From contig NZ_CP081297.1 in assembly GCF_019711355.1 (NCBI RefSeq), positions 1,240,001 to 1,304,000 of the forward strand: 64,000 bases of DNA. Direction: 5' to 3'. This document shows, piece by piece, positions 19,093-27,851 of the stretch (the first letter of the stretch is position 1; every line of letters begins with the position of its first letter). Below the pieces are notes generated by a model, which did no database searches, was not told the DNA's origin, and saw only the letters and a list, made by a program, of their open reading frames with translations. The position numbers and the translations under genes are program-made. This DNA comes from Qipengyuania psychrotolerans (lineage in GTDB: Bacteria > Pseudomonadota > Alphaproteobacteria > Sphingomonadales > Sphingomonadaceae).

Positions 19093-19632
19093 ATGACTGG
19101 CGAACGCACGCTCTCAGCGCGCCCGAAACCGAAACAGCCAGAGCCGCAACACAAAGGCAAAGCGCCCAGTCTTCAGGACGCTTTCCTCAATCTTTTGCGC
19201 AGGGAAAAGGCACCCGTAACGGTCTTCCTGGTCAAGGGCGTAAAGCTGCAAGGTATCGTGACCTGGTTCGACAATTTCTCGATTCTTCTGCGCCGTGATG
19301 GTCAATCCCAATTGGTTTACAAGCATGCAGTCAGTACGATTATGCCTGGCCAACCGATCGATGCCGACCAATTCGCAAGCCAGGGTTCTGGCGCAAAGCA
19401 GCGGCTTTTGCAGGATGTTTTCCTTAGCCGTGTGCAAGAGGCCGAAGCACAGGTCACAATGTTTCTGGTCAACGGTGTGATGCTTCAGGGCAAAATCGCC
19501 GCATATGATCTGTTCTGCATGATGCTTGAGCGGGATGGTTACGTTCAATTGGCCTACAAGCATGCCGTATCTACAATTCAACCCGCCGGTCCGGTCGATC
19601 TGACCGAGAACTGGGACGAGGAAGCAAACTGA
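19093..19632 (+). CDS. hfq: Double-domain RNA chaperone Hfq
   Basis: A 179-residue protein with two consecutive Hfq/Sm folds: domain 1 at about 26-84 and domain 2 at about 106-163, each ending in YKHAVSTI (Sm2). Domain 1 keeps the rim patch RREK (36-39), K51 and the proximal-face Q28/F62/K77/H78. Domain 2 keeps Q108/F141/K156/H157 but has QEAE in place of the rim patch and M130 in place of the distal-face lysine. Normal Hfq is a single 70-100-residue domain forming hexamers; here three chains could form a pseudo-hexamer. A basic proline-rich tail precedes domain 1. Hfq helps small RNAs pair with mRNAs. Followed by hflX, the usual neighbour. Confidence 0.93.
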   Translation: MTGERTLSARPKPKQPEPQHKGKAPSLQDAFLNLLRREKAPVTVFLVKGVKLQGIVTWFDNFSILLRRDGQSQLVYKHAVSTIMPGQPIDADQFASQGSGAKQRLLQDVFLSRVQEAEAQVTMFLVNGVMLQGKIAAYDLFCMMLERDGYVQLAYKHAVSTIQPAGPVDLTENWDEEAN

Positions 19633-19649
19633 GTTTCGATGACAACCTG

Positions 19650-20951
19650 ATGGGTGAAGTATCACGCGGCGCGCGGGCGCTCGTGATATGCCCGGATATT
19701 CGCGGAGTATCCTACGATCTTGATGCCGATAGCCGGCTTCAGGAAGCGGAAGGACTTGCCCTAGCGATCGGCATCGTCATCGCGGATAGCCTGACATTGC
19801 CGGTGCGCGAGGTGAAGCCGAACCTGCTCTTCGGCGCGGGCCAGGTTGAAAACATCCGCATCGCGTGCGAGCAGCACGAAGCGGAATTGCTGGTAGTTGA
19901 TGGCGCTCTCAGTCCAATCCAGCAACGAAATCTCGAAGAGAAACTCGGCCGCAAGGTGATCGACCGCACAGGCCTGATCCTCGAAATCTTCGGAGAGCGA
20001 GCGGCGACGGCGGAAGGCCGGCTGCAGGTGGAGCTTGCGCACCTCGACTATCAACAGAGCCGCCTTGTAAGAAGTTGGACCCACCTTGAGCGGCAACGCG
20101 GTGGCTTCGGATTCCTTGGCGGCCCCGGCGAAACCCAGATCGAAGCTGACAGGCGAATGATCCGTCAGCGCATGGCTCGGCTGAAGAAAGAACTTGAGCA
20201 GGTCCGCAAGACGCGGGGCCTGCACCGCGAAAGGCGGGAACGCGCCCCTTGGCCGGTGGTGGCTTTGGTCGGTTATACGAACGCGGGCAAATCCACGCTA
20301 TTTAACCGCCTGACGGGTTCTGACGTGATGGCTGAGGATTTGCTCTTCGCCACACTTGATCCCACTATGCGTTCGATCTCTTTGCCGGGCGTAGAAAAAG
20401 CTATTTTATCGGACACTGTCGGTTTCATCTCCGACCTACCGACGCAGCTTGTTGCTGCATTCAGGGCAACTCTGGAGGAAGTCACCGCAGCGGACATCAT
20501 CTGCCATGTGCGTGACATCTCCAACCCATCGTCCGAAGCTCAGAAAGCTCAGGTTCTTAAAGTCCTCACCGACCTTGAGGTCATCGATGCAGAGGAAGGC
20601 GTGTCCACTATCCCGATCCTAGAGGTCTGGAACAAGTGGGACCTGCTTGACGAGGACAGGGCAGTAAAACTCGAAGGTTTGGCCCACGATGCCGACGACG
20701 TCGTCCGCGTCTCGGCCTTGACCGGCGAAGGTGTGCCCGAATTTCTTGAAAAACTGGGGATCATGCTGACCGCCAAGGCATCAGTTCGCGAATTCGAGGT
20801 ATCGGCCAGTGACGGACGACGTATTGCTTGGCTACACGCTCACGGCGAAATTTTGTCCGAGGAGAGCGTCGAAGTCGAGGGGGCTGGGCCGAAAAGACGG
20901 TTTAAAGTCCGTCTCAATCCCAAGGAACTGGGACAATTCGAAACCCTATAA
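19650..20951 (+). CDS. hflX: Ribosome-associated GTPase HflX
   Basis: A 433-residue GTPase that binds the large ribosomal subunit and splits stalled or hibernating ribosomes in other bacteria. The N-terminal HflX domain includes LFGAGQVENIR and VDGALSPIQQRNLE; a coiled helical linker follows RSWTHLERQRGGFGFLGGPG; the G domain has G1 GYTNAGKST, G3 DTVGFI and G4 NKWD. ATG at 19650 is 17 bases after hfq. The last six bases overlap the convergent mazG stop region. Confidence 0.95.
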   Translation: MGEVSRGARALVICPDIRGVSYDLDADSRLQEAEGLALAIGIVIADSLTLPVREVKPNLLFGAGQVENIRIACEQHEAELLVVDGALSPIQQRNLEEKLGRKVIDRTGLILEIFGERAATAEGRLQVELAHLDYQQSRLVRSWTHLERQRGGFGFLGGPGETQIEADRRMIRQRMARLKKELEQVRKTRGLHRERRERAPWPVVALVGYTNAGKSTLFNRLTGSDVMAEDLLFATLDPTMRSISLPGVEKAILSDTVGFISDLPTQLVAAFRATLEEVTAADIICHVRDISNPSSEAQKAQVLKVLTDLEVIDAEEGVSTIPILEVWNKWDLLDEDRAVKLEGLAHDADDVVRVSALTGEGVPEFLEKLGIMLTAKASVREFEVSASDGRRIAWLHAHGEILSEESVEVEGAGPKRRFKVRLNPKELGQFETL

Positions 20952-21707
20952 GTTTTTGGCTTCAGCGCGTTTGACCTGCTGCCAAAGCTCTTCCTGAGAG
21001 TCGAGATCTCGTTCCTGGAAGTCTCCAGCGGCCAGATCTTCCATGGCACGGAACCTGCGTTCGAATTTTGAATTGGCAGCCCTGAGCGCTTCTTCGGCAT
21101 CGATCCCGTATGCGCGGACCAGATTGACCGCTGCGAACAGGAAGTCACCCGCCTCCTCGACAACATGTTCTCCAGTCGCCTCTTTAAGCTCTTCTATTTC
21201 CTCAAGAACCTTGGCTGTTGGACCTTCTGCGTCAGGCCAGTCGAAGCCTTGCCTTGCTGCTCGTTTCTGAAGCTTCTGGGCCCGCATGAGAGCGGGAAGG
21301 GCACCGGCGACACCATCCATTGCGCTACTGGCGCCTGCTTCAGCGCGTTCTGCGGCTTTAAGGTCTTCCCAGCGGCCGTCTTCCATGATGCCGCCTTCAT
21401 CACCGAAGATGTGCGGATGCCGAGCTTCCATCTTCTGCGAGATGGATGCGGCGACTTCAGCAAAACTGAAATGGCCGGCTTCTTCAGCCATCCGAGAATG
21501 GAAAACGACCTGGAACAGCAAGTCGCCGAGTTCACCGCGTAGATCGGCCATGTCACAGCGCTCGATAGCATCGGCGACTTCGTATGCTTCTTCGATCGTA
21601 TATGGCGCGATTGTCTTGAAGGTTTGCGCCTTATCCCATTCGCATCCATCCTCAGGGTTACGCAGAGTTTGCATGATTTCGATTAGGCGGTCGATTTCGT
21701 GAGGCAT
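20946..21707 (-). CDS. mazG: Nucleoside triphosphate pyrophosphohydrolase MazG
   Basis: A 253-residue protein with two MazG repeats, hydrolysing NTPs or dNTPs to monophosphates (house-cleaning and possibly ppGpp control). Visible motifs are CEWDKAQTFKTIAPYTIEEA and ELGDLLFQVVFHSRMAEE in the N-terminal half, and EEIEELKEATGEHVVEEAGD with FLFAAVNLVR in the second; these carry the EExxE and ExxD metal ligands. It is convergent with hflX (6-base overlap). Upstream is an AT-rich gap of about 110 bases. Confidence 0.95.
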   Translation of the reverse strand: MPHEIDRLIEIMQTLRNPEDGCEWDKAQTFKTIAPYTIEEAYEVADAIERCDMADLRGELGDLLFQVVFHSRMAEEAGHFSFAEVAASISQKMEARHPHIFGDEGGIMEDGRWEDLKAAERAEAGASSAMDGVAGALPALMRAQKLQKRAARQGFDWPDAEGPTAKVLEEIEELKEATGEHVVEEAGDFLFAAVNLVRAYGIDAEEALRAANSKFERRFRAMEDLAAGDFQERDLDSQEELWQQVKRAEAKNL

Positions 21708-21779
21708 CTGTCTAGTTTATAAAAGGGCGGTTGGAAGAGGAAGTGTGATGAGACCCCGGTCCACTGAAATGAAAGAACG

Positions 21780-21793
21780 ATAATATATATTAT
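21780..21793. repeat. AT-only 14-base perfect palindrome upstream of mazG
   Basis: ATAATATATATTAT is its own reverse complement and stands out against GC-rich surroundings. It is about 75 bases before the mazG start and 28 bases beyond the stop of the 58-residue membrane protein. It could be part of a mazG promoter or a protein-binding site; nothing further can be shown. Confidence 0.4.
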
Positions 21794-21820
21794 GTAAAAT
21801 ATAGGAGAAGGTCGACGGGG

Positions 21821-21997
21821 TCAGGACATCCCGGTCAGCCAGCTAACCAGAAAATAGCATCCCGTAATAATCATTACCCAGATCACTGCCGTCTTGATCA
21901 ACTTGCCTCCGGTCATTCCATCGGCGCGTACGCCGCTGATATATGCAATCACCAAAGCAGCGCTGATGGCTGCCCAAGCCCACATTCCCCCACTCAT
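21821..21997 (-). CDS. Small membrane protein of 58 residues
   Basis: Starts with ATG at 21997, overlapping the stop of the MBL hydrolase gene by four bases (ATGA), and ends at TGA (21821-21823). The product begins MSGGMWAWAAISAALVIAYI, has a short loop (SGVRADGMTGGKLIK) and a second hydrophobic stretch (TAVIWVMIITGCYFLVSWLT): two transmembrane helices. The coupling, clean hydrophobic pattern and lack of stops support a real gene. Function unknown; it is the last gene of the mltB-to-MBL series. Confidence 0.75.
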   Translation of the reverse strand: MSGGMWAWAAISAALVIAYISGVRADGMTGGKLIKTAVIWVMIITGCYFLVSWLTGMS

Positions 21998-22761
21998 AGT
22001 TCAATCTCCAGACCGTCGTATCCAACTAGGATTCCTTTGGGGACTTCTGCGCGGATCGTTTCATAATCCATGCTCTTGTCGAGATGCGTCAAAACAGCTC
22101 GCTTGGCCTTGGTCTTGCGGGCCAATTCGATCGCCATATCCAAATGGGCATGCGTTGGATGCGGACGCTTGCGGAGACAGTCAACGACCAGCAAATCAGA
22201 CCCTTTGAAGCAGCTGACCATTCGGGGGGTTATTTCGCTAAAATCAGTGGCATAAACGATCACCTTGCCATCAGCTTCGAACCGGAAACCGGTGCTTGTT
22301 ACGGGACCGTGGGGCATTTCGACGTGATCGAAGGAGAAACCCGCAACCATCTGTGATTGCTCGACTTCCTTGAGGTCCATCAAGGTCGGATAACCGTATT
22401 GCCCCTCGAATACGTAATCGAAACGGCGGCGCAGTTTCTCGCAAGTTTTGCGGCTCGCATAGCCTGGCAGAGGATTGCTGCGATCGTACCGCATGACTCT
22501 CAGGTCATCGATACCATGACAATGATCGGCATGATCATGCGTCCAGAAGACAGCGTCTACCTTCGCAATCTTGTTGGCGAGCAATTGCGACCGCAAATCA
22601 GTCGAAGTATCGACCAAAATGCGTTGGCCCATCCTGTTTTCGACGATGATCGAAACCCTGCTTCGCCGATTACGGGGATTGGATGGATCACACTCTCCCC
22701 AATCATCACCGATACGCGGGACGCCAGTGGACGTTCCGGAACCCAGCATTAGGAGTTTCAC
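21994..22761 (-). CDS. MBL-fold metallo-hydrolase, PhnP-like
   Basis: A 255-residue metallo-beta-lactamase-fold protein. It has the start KLLMLGSGTSTGVPRIG, the metal motif HxHxDH in WTHDHADHCHGIDDLR, and later histidines in EMPHGP and LTHLD. It is closest in layout to PhnP-type phosphodiesterases, which open cyclic ribose phosphates, but there are no phn genes nearby, so the substrate is unknown. It overlaps tatD upstream and the 58-residue membrane protein downstream by four bases each. Confidence 0.85.
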   Translation of the reverse strand: MKLLMLGSGTSTGVPRIGDDWGECDPSNPRNRRSRVSIIVENRMGQRILVDTSTDLRSQLLANKIAKVDAVFWTHDHADHCHGIDDLRVMRYDRSNPLPGYASRKTCEKLRRRFDYVFEGQYGYPTLMDLKEVEQSQMVAGFSFDHVEMPHGPVTSTGFRFEADGKVIVYATDFSEITPRMVSCFKGSDLLVVDCLRKRPHPTHAHLDMAIELARKTKAKRAVLTHLDKSMDYETIRAEVPKGILVGYDGLEIEL

Positions 22762-23534
22762 GAAGCTGCCTTGCTGAAAAGGCGATAGAAATTTTGCGTG
22801 GTATACTGGGCCAGCTCTTCGAAGCTTTCGCCGCGCAATTCAGCAAGAAATCGCGCCGTATCCTGAACGAAACCGGGCTCACACGATTTCCCGCGGTGCG
22901 GGACCGGCGCGAGAAACGGGCTATCGGTCTCCACCAACAGCCGTTCTTCGGGCACCGTTAGAGCAAATGCCTGCAAGTCCTTGGCATTCTTGAATGTCAC
23001 GATACCCGAAAGCGAGATCGAAAGACCAAGCTCAAGGACACGCCGGCCAAATTCGTCCGAGGCCGTGAAGCAGTGGATTAGCGCAGGGAAAGAACCCTTT
23101 TCCATTTCATCGGTCAGGATCGCGAGGGTGTCTTCCTCGGCATCGCGTGTGTGGATGATAACGGGAAGCTGCACCTCTCTCGCGACATCGATATGCATGC
23201 GGAACAGGTCCTGCTGCACTTTGCGGTCCGAGTGATCGTAATAATAATCAAGCCCGGTTTCGCCGATACCAATGACTTTCCGGCCGCGTGTAGCCTCCAA
23301 CAGTTCTTCGCGAAGGAGATCCTGATGCTCGTCCGCATTGTGCGGATGAATGCCGACGCTGGCATACACGTCGCTCTGGGAATTGGCGGTGCTTAAAACC
23401 TGATCCCATTCGGCCTTCTTGGTGGAGATATTGAGGAAGGCCCCTACCCCGGTCTCCCGCGCACGGTCGAGAATTTCGGACTGGTTTTCGACCAGCCCTT
23501 CGTATTCGAGATGGCAATGGCTATCGATCAGCAT
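22758..23534 (-). CDS. tatD: TatD-family metal-dependent DNase/hydrolase
   Basis: A 258-residue TIM-barrel hydrolase. Metal ligands are visible as SHCH near the N-terminus, E in IGIGETGLDYYY, H in VIIHTRDAEEDT, H in LIHCFTAS and D in VETDSPFLAP. Family members are 3'-5' DNases and quality-control nucleases; in many genomes, as here, the gene follows metG. The ATG at 23534 shares a base with the metG stop (TGATG), so a TTG one codon earlier is less likely. Confidence 0.92.
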   Translation of the reverse strand: MLIDSHCHLEYEGLVENQSEILDRARETGVGAFLNISTKKAEWDQVLSTANSQSDVYASVGIHPHNADEHQDLLREELLEATRGRKVIGIGETGLDYYYDHSDRKVQQDLFRMHIDVAREVQLPVIIHTRDAEEDTLAILTDEMEKGSFPALIHCFTASDEFGRRVLELGLSISLSGIVTFKNAKDLQAFALTVPEERLLVETDSPFLAPVPHRGKSCEPGFVQDTARFLAELRGESFEELAQYTTQNFYRLFSKAAS

Positions 23535-25093
23535 CAAGCGGTTTCCTGCTCAGGAAGCTCAAGGCGCGGGAAAACCGGATTTGGCTTCTCGATCGAATGA
23601 CCGGTTGACGCCAATGCCGCAAACCATCCTTCGTTACTGAGGTCGGCATAGGACCGATGGTCCTCACCCACACCGAGTTGATCCAGTACGGTTGCTGATT
23701 TTGCCGGCACTACGGGTTGGATTGCAATCGCGAGATCGCGAATGGCCATGAAGAGCGTCTGGAGCACGGCCTTCATCCGTTCGGGGTCTGTCTTTTTCAG
23801 CCCCCACGGTGCCTGCTCGTCTACATAGGCGTTGCAAGCGAAGACCGCCTTGAGCCAGGCTTCGATGCCAACACTGAAGTTCAACGCCTCGAACTCGCGC
23901 GGCAGGACATCGCGGCATGCCTCGCGGACGGTGGACAGAAGCTTCATGTCATCTTCGCTGGGCTCAAACGCCTCCAGCTTGCCGTCCATATTCTTGTGGA
24001 TCATCGACAACGTACGCTGGGCCAAATTGCCGAAGCTGTTCGCCAGTTCGGCATTCACTTTATTTACAAGCGCTTGAGCCGAATAACTGCCATCCTGTCC
24101 AAAGGTTACCTCTGCCATCAAGAAATAGCGTAGGGCGTCGACACCATACAGATCGACCAGTTCATTTGGATCCGTGACATTCCCGGCCGATTTCGATTCC
24201 TTGACGCCTCGATTGAGAAGGAATCCGTGGCCGAAGACCTTCTGCGGCACAGGCAGGTCCGCGCTCATCAGGAAGGCAGGCCAATAGATCGTGTGGAAGC
24301 GCACGATGTCCTTGCCGATCAGATGGAGGCTGGCAGGCCAGAATTTGTCCCAAAGTTCGCCGCCATCCGGGTATCCGAGACCGGTAATGTAATTCGTCAA
24401 AGCATCGACCCAGACATACATCACGTGGTTTTCACTGCCCGGAACCTTGACGCCCCAGTCAAAACTGGTCCGGCTGACGGACAAATCCTTGAGGCCGCCT
24501 TCCACGAACGCGATCATCTCGTTACGGCGGCTTGCAGGTTCCAGGAAACCGGGTTTGTTCAGTAGTTCCAGCAAGGGTTCAGCATAGCTGGACAGCCGGA
24601 AAAACCAGGTTTCTTCCTCAGTCCATTCCACTGGCGTACCCTGGGGGGAAAGCTTCTCGCCGCCCTCGCCTTCGACGAGTTCCTTTTCGTCGTAGTACGC
24701 TTCATCGCGGACTGAGTACCAACCTTCATAACGATCAAGGTACAGATCTCCCTTGGCCGCCATCGCTTCCCAGATCGCGTGGCTAGCCCTGTGGTGATCC
24801 GCGTCCGTTGTACGGATGAAGCGGTCGTAGGTGATATCAAGCTTGTCGAACAGATCGCGGAAATGACCTGACATCTCGTCCGCAAGCGCACGCGGCGTCA
24901 TACCCAGATCGCGGGCCTTCTGGGCCATCTTGAGGCCATGCTCATCGGTCCCTGTCTGGAACCGCACTTCGCGGCCCAAAAGGCGTTGGAAGCGCGCGAT
25001 GATATCGGCAGCGATCGTCTCATAGGCATGCCCGATATGCGGCTTGCCGTTGGGATAATGGATCGCGGTGGTAATATAGAAAGGATCAGCCAT
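23534..25093 (-). CDS. metG: Methionyl-tRNA synthetase
   Basis: Class I synthetase charging tRNA-Met, 519 residues, without the C-terminal tRNA-binding domain of E. coli MetG. The HIGH motif is KPHIGHAYE (H19) and the KMSKS loop reads KESKSAGN, a variant with glutamate at the second position. There is no zinc-knuckle cysteine set, as in the short bacterial subtype. It overlaps holB by eight bases and tatD by one, in one minus-strand operon. Confidence 0.96.
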   Translation of the reverse strand: MADPFYITTAIHYPNGKPHIGHAYETIAADIIARFQRLLGREVRFQTGTDEHGLKMAQKARDLGMTPRALADEMSGHFRDLFDKLDITYDRFIRTTDADHHRASHAIWEAMAAKGDLYLDRYEGWYSVRDEAYYDEKELVEGEGGEKLSPQGTPVEWTEEETWFFRLSSYAEPLLELLNKPGFLEPASRRNEMIAFVEGGLKDLSVSRTSFDWGVKVPGSENHVMYVWVDALTNYITGLGYPDGGELWDKFWPASLHLIGKDIVRFHTIYWPAFLMSADLPVPQKVFGHGFLLNRGVKESKSAGNVTDPNELVDLYGVDALRYFLMAEVTFGQDGSYSAQALVNKVNAELANSFGNLAQRTLSMIHKNMDGKLEAFEPSEDDMKLLSTVREACRDVLPREFEALNFSVGIEAWLKAVFACNAYVDEQAPWGLKKTDPERMKAVLQTLFMAIRDLAIAIQPVVPAKSATVLDQLGVGEDHRSYADLSNEGWFAALASTGHSIEKPNPVFPRLELPEQETA

Positions 25094-26036
25094 TGGCGCG
25101 CTCGCTAGCCGCCCCTGCGGATGCGAGCAAGGTTCCGATTTCCATCGCGAGCAGTCCGGGGTCGAAATTGTATGTGGGTTGTTCGCCGGTCAAGCGAACC
25201 AACTCGGCATGGGTGTCGACAAAGCGGCGGGGGTTGCCGGTGATCTGTCCAATGCGTTCTGCGAGGATTGCTCGTGCCAAATCGAGCACGGCCTGCAAAC
25301 GCGGAATGTCCTGCTTGCCCCCAATGACGCCAGCCAGTTGCCCCCGAAGACTGAAATCGCGGTCCCCTCGTTCCACGATCTGTCGCATAAGCTGGGCTGC
25401 CTTGCCCAAATCAAGGGTTACGAAGGAAAGTGCAGCCCCCGGCGAGCCTGCTGCTGCTGCGATCGCTGCATCCCTGGTCGCGATATCGACGTCCGGCGCC
25501 AAATCTCGCAGCAGGTCGTCCATCGCGTTTTTGTCCAGGGATGGGAAGCGCACTGTCCGGCACCGTGACCGAATGGTCGGCAGCAAACGCGCTGGGCTAT
25601 GAGCGACAAGGAGGAAGAAGGTGCCTTCAGGGGGTTCCTCAAGGCTCTTGAGCAACGCGTTTGATGCCCCCACCTCCATATCGTCGGAGGGGTCAATTAT
25701 GACTGCGCGGCGGGTCCCCATGGAAGGCCGTGTCGTAAGGCGCCGCTGGATTGCTCGGACTTGCTCGACCTTTATGCCGCGAGCGAGTTCGAAAGGCTTT
25801 CCTTCATCGCGCTTTTTGGCCTCGTCCTTGTTCTTGGGTCCATAGGTCAGGGTGAGAATATCGGGATGGTCACCTGTATCGCGTGGCACCCCGATAAGTT
25901 CGCGCGCAGCAGACTGTACGAAGCTAGCCTTGCCCAGTCCTTTGCGGCCAGCGAGAAGCCAGGCGTGGTGCATACGCGATCCCGCCATCGCGCTACGCCA
26001 TTCTTCCCACGCCTCGTCGTGTCCAATGAACTTCAC
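25086..26036 (-). CDS. holB: DNA polymerase III subunit delta'
   Basis: Clamp-loader subunit of the replicase, 316 residues. It has the P-loop-like LLAGRKGLGKASF, the SRC-containing LLPTIRSRCRTVRFP and the DDMEVGASNALLKSLEEPP region. The zinc-module cysteines of E. coli delta' are absent: no cysteine occurs in the first 90 residues. The start codon is GTG, overlapping the tmk stop (GTGA). Confidence 0.93.
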   Translation of the reverse strand: MKFIGHDEAWEEWRSAMAGSRMHHAWLLAGRKGLGKASFVQSAARELIGVPRDTGDHPDILTLTYGPKNKDEAKKRDEGKPFELARGIKVEQVRAIQRRLTTRPSMGTRRAVIIDPSDDMEVGASNALLKSLEEPPEGTFFLLVAHSPARLLPTIRSRCRTVRFPSLDKNAMDDLLRDLAPDVDIATRDAAIAAAAGSPGAALSFVTLDLGKAAQLMRQIVERGDRDFSLRGQLAGVIGGKQDIPRLQAVLDLARAILAERIGQITGNPRRFVDTHAELVRLTGEQPTYNFDPGLLAMEIGTLLASAGAASERANG

Positions 26037-26662
26037 GGTGCGATGTCCTTGACAGCATCGACAATACGCTCGTGGACTTCATCGATCGATCCCTCACCAT
26101 CGATCAGCCTAAACCGATCGGGTTCCTCTCGCACGAAGCTCTGGAAGGCCGAATTGACATCGCTGTGATAGCTATCGGCCCTTCCGCCGATGGCGTCGGA
26201 GGCATCACCGTCACGGGCGCGCAAGCGTTCGGCAACGTGATTGCTTTCAGCTGCCAGGACCAAAGTCAGGTCCGGCAAAAGCCCTTTGCTGCCAATCTCA
26301 TGCAATTGGCGGACCTTGGTGTCCCCGACTCCGCCTGCATCGCCTTGGTATGCCCGACTGGAATCGAGAAAGCGGTCGCAGATGACCCATTTGCCCGCTT
26401 CGAGCGCTGGACGAATCAGCTTTTTAACATGGTCTGCGCGGGCCGCCGCAAACAGCAGGGCTTCTGCTTCGGGACCCCAGCCTTTGCCAGGAGGGTGAAG
26501 CAGCAGGCCCCGGATAGCTTCCGCTCCGGGAGTGCCGCCGGGCTCGCGGGTCAGGACAACCTCAAGGCCGCGCTTATTCAGGGCATCTGCGAGCAAGCGC
26601 GCCTGGGTCGATTTACCCATCCCTTCACCGCCCTCGAATGCGATGAATTTCCCGGTTCTCAT
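26033..26662 (-). CDS. tmk: Thymidylate kinase
   Basis: Phosphorylates dTMP to dTDP; 209 residues. Visible are the P-loop FEGGEGMGKST, the DR(F/Y) motif WVICDRFLDSSRAYQGDAG and VLTREPGGTPGAEAIR for dTMP binding. ATG at 26662 overlaps the stop of the carboxypeptidase gene (ATGA); a TTG three codons earlier is possible. The tmk-holB-metG-tatD order is widely conserved in bacteria. Confidence 0.96.
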   Translation of the reverse strand: MRTGKFIAFEGGEGMGKSTQARLLADALNKRGLEVVLTREPGGTPGAEAIRGLLLHPPGKGWGPEAEALLFAAARADHVKKLIRPALEAGKWVICDRFLDSSRAYQGDAGGVGDTKVRQLHEIGSKGLLPDLTLVLAAESNHVAERLRARDGDASDAIGGRADSYHSDVNSAFQSFVREEPDRFRLIDGEGSIDEVHERIVDAVKDIAP

Positions 26663-27822
26663 GGAAGCCAACCCCTGATCCCGTTCACTATCCGGCCGAA
26701 AACCCCGGCTTCATCGACATCTGTTTCCGCCTCAAGCGGGACGCGGGCCTCGGGCATTCCTTCGATCGTCACAACAAGGTGCGCTATTTCCTCGCCCTTC
26801 ATGATGGGTGCTCTGAGCGGGCCGCTGTATTCGATACGAAAAGTGGCGTCAGTCTGCTGGTCGCGAGGCATACTTAGATAAACGCCGCGCGGAGCAATCA
26901 AGCCGACCTGTGTGGAATTTCCGCCCTGCACCTCAGCATCTGTCACTTTCGATCCCGGAACGAACAGTCTTCTCTGCTCGAACTGCGAGAAGCCCCATTC
27001 GAGCAGGTCGCGCGAAGCCCGGTCCCGCGTCCTGCCGCGCGGACTGGCGGCAACGACCATTACCAATCGGCGACCGTTGCGCTCTGCCGACCCAAGGAAG
27101 CCGTACCCCGCCTGATTGGTGAAACCCGTTTTGATACCATCAGCGCCGCGGACGCTTCCGCTAATCGGATCATGGTTAGGCTGGGTAATGCCGTTGTAGG
27201 TGAATTCGGTTTTGCCAACGAAGTGATTGTATTTCGAGGGATGCCGGCGAAGCATCGCACTGGCCAGTGTCGCCAAATCCACGGCAGTTACGAAGGTCGC
27301 GCCTTCGTCCATCCAGCCATTCGGAGTGCCGAAGTGGCTGTCTTTCATGCCAATCTCGCGAGCCTTGGCGTTCATTGCCTCGACCCATTCCTCGATAGAA
27401 CCAGCAGCGGAATCCGCAAGGACAGCGGCCCCGTCATTGGCCGAAACGGTGGTTACGCCGTGCACCAGATCGTCGACCGTCACTCGCGCACGATTCGACA
27501 GGAACATCGTCGAACCCCTGTTATTCCAATCCGACCAGGTTTCCGGACGCACTGTAAAGGTTTGCTGGGGTAGCAGCTTGCCCTCTTCCATCCATTCGAA
27601 GGCTAGAAATGTTGTCATGACCTTGGTGATGGATGCGGGCATGAAGCGGCGATCTGCCTCGCGCGCCAACAGGACCTGGCCGCTGGTAAGATCCAGTAGG
27701 TACGCGATGGGAGCATCTTCGGGCGAAGGCGGTGCCACGTCAGGGGTGGTACGCGCTACGGCAGGTTGCGCAGCCACGGCGGCAACGGCCGCCAACATCG
27801 GAAGTGTTTTAAAGTATCGCAA
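26659..27822 (-). CDS. D-alanyl-D-alanine carboxypeptidase (penicillin-binding protein 5/6 type)
   Basis: Periplasmic serine peptidase that trims the terminal D-Ala from peptidoglycan stem peptides; 387 residues. A signal peptide (LAAVAAVAAQPAVA) is followed by the penicillin-binding motifs S64-x-x-K67 (PASITKVM), S127-x-N129 (VSANDG) and KTG (DGIKTGFT), then a C-terminal beta domain and a probable membrane-anchoring helix (VFGRIVNGIRGWLP). The start is probably TTG at 27822, with GGAG just upstream; ATG at 27798 is the alternative. The rlpA remnant and mltB lie upstream. Confidence 0.93.
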   Translation of the reverse strand: MRYFKTLPMLAAVAAVAAQPAVARTTPDVAPPSPEDAPIAYLLDLTSGQVLLAREADRRFMPASITKVMTTFLAFEWMEEGKLLPQQTFTVRPETWSDWNNRGSTMFLSNRARVTVDDLVHGVTTVSANDGAAVLADSAAGSIEEWVEAMNAKAREIGMKDSHFGTPNGWMDEGATFVTAVDLATLASAMLRRHPSKYNHFVGKTEFTYNGITQPNHDPISGSVRGADGIKTGFTNQAGYGFLGSAERNGRRLVMVVAASPRGRTRDRASRDLLEWGFSQFEQRRLFVPGSKVTDAEVQGGNSTQVGLIAPRGVYLSMPRDQQTDATFRIEYSGPLRAPIMKGEEIAHLVVTIEGMPEARVPLEAETDVDEAGVFGRIVNGIRGWLP

Positions 27823-27851
27823 ACCGGCTCCGCACCGGTTGCCCGGCGTCT

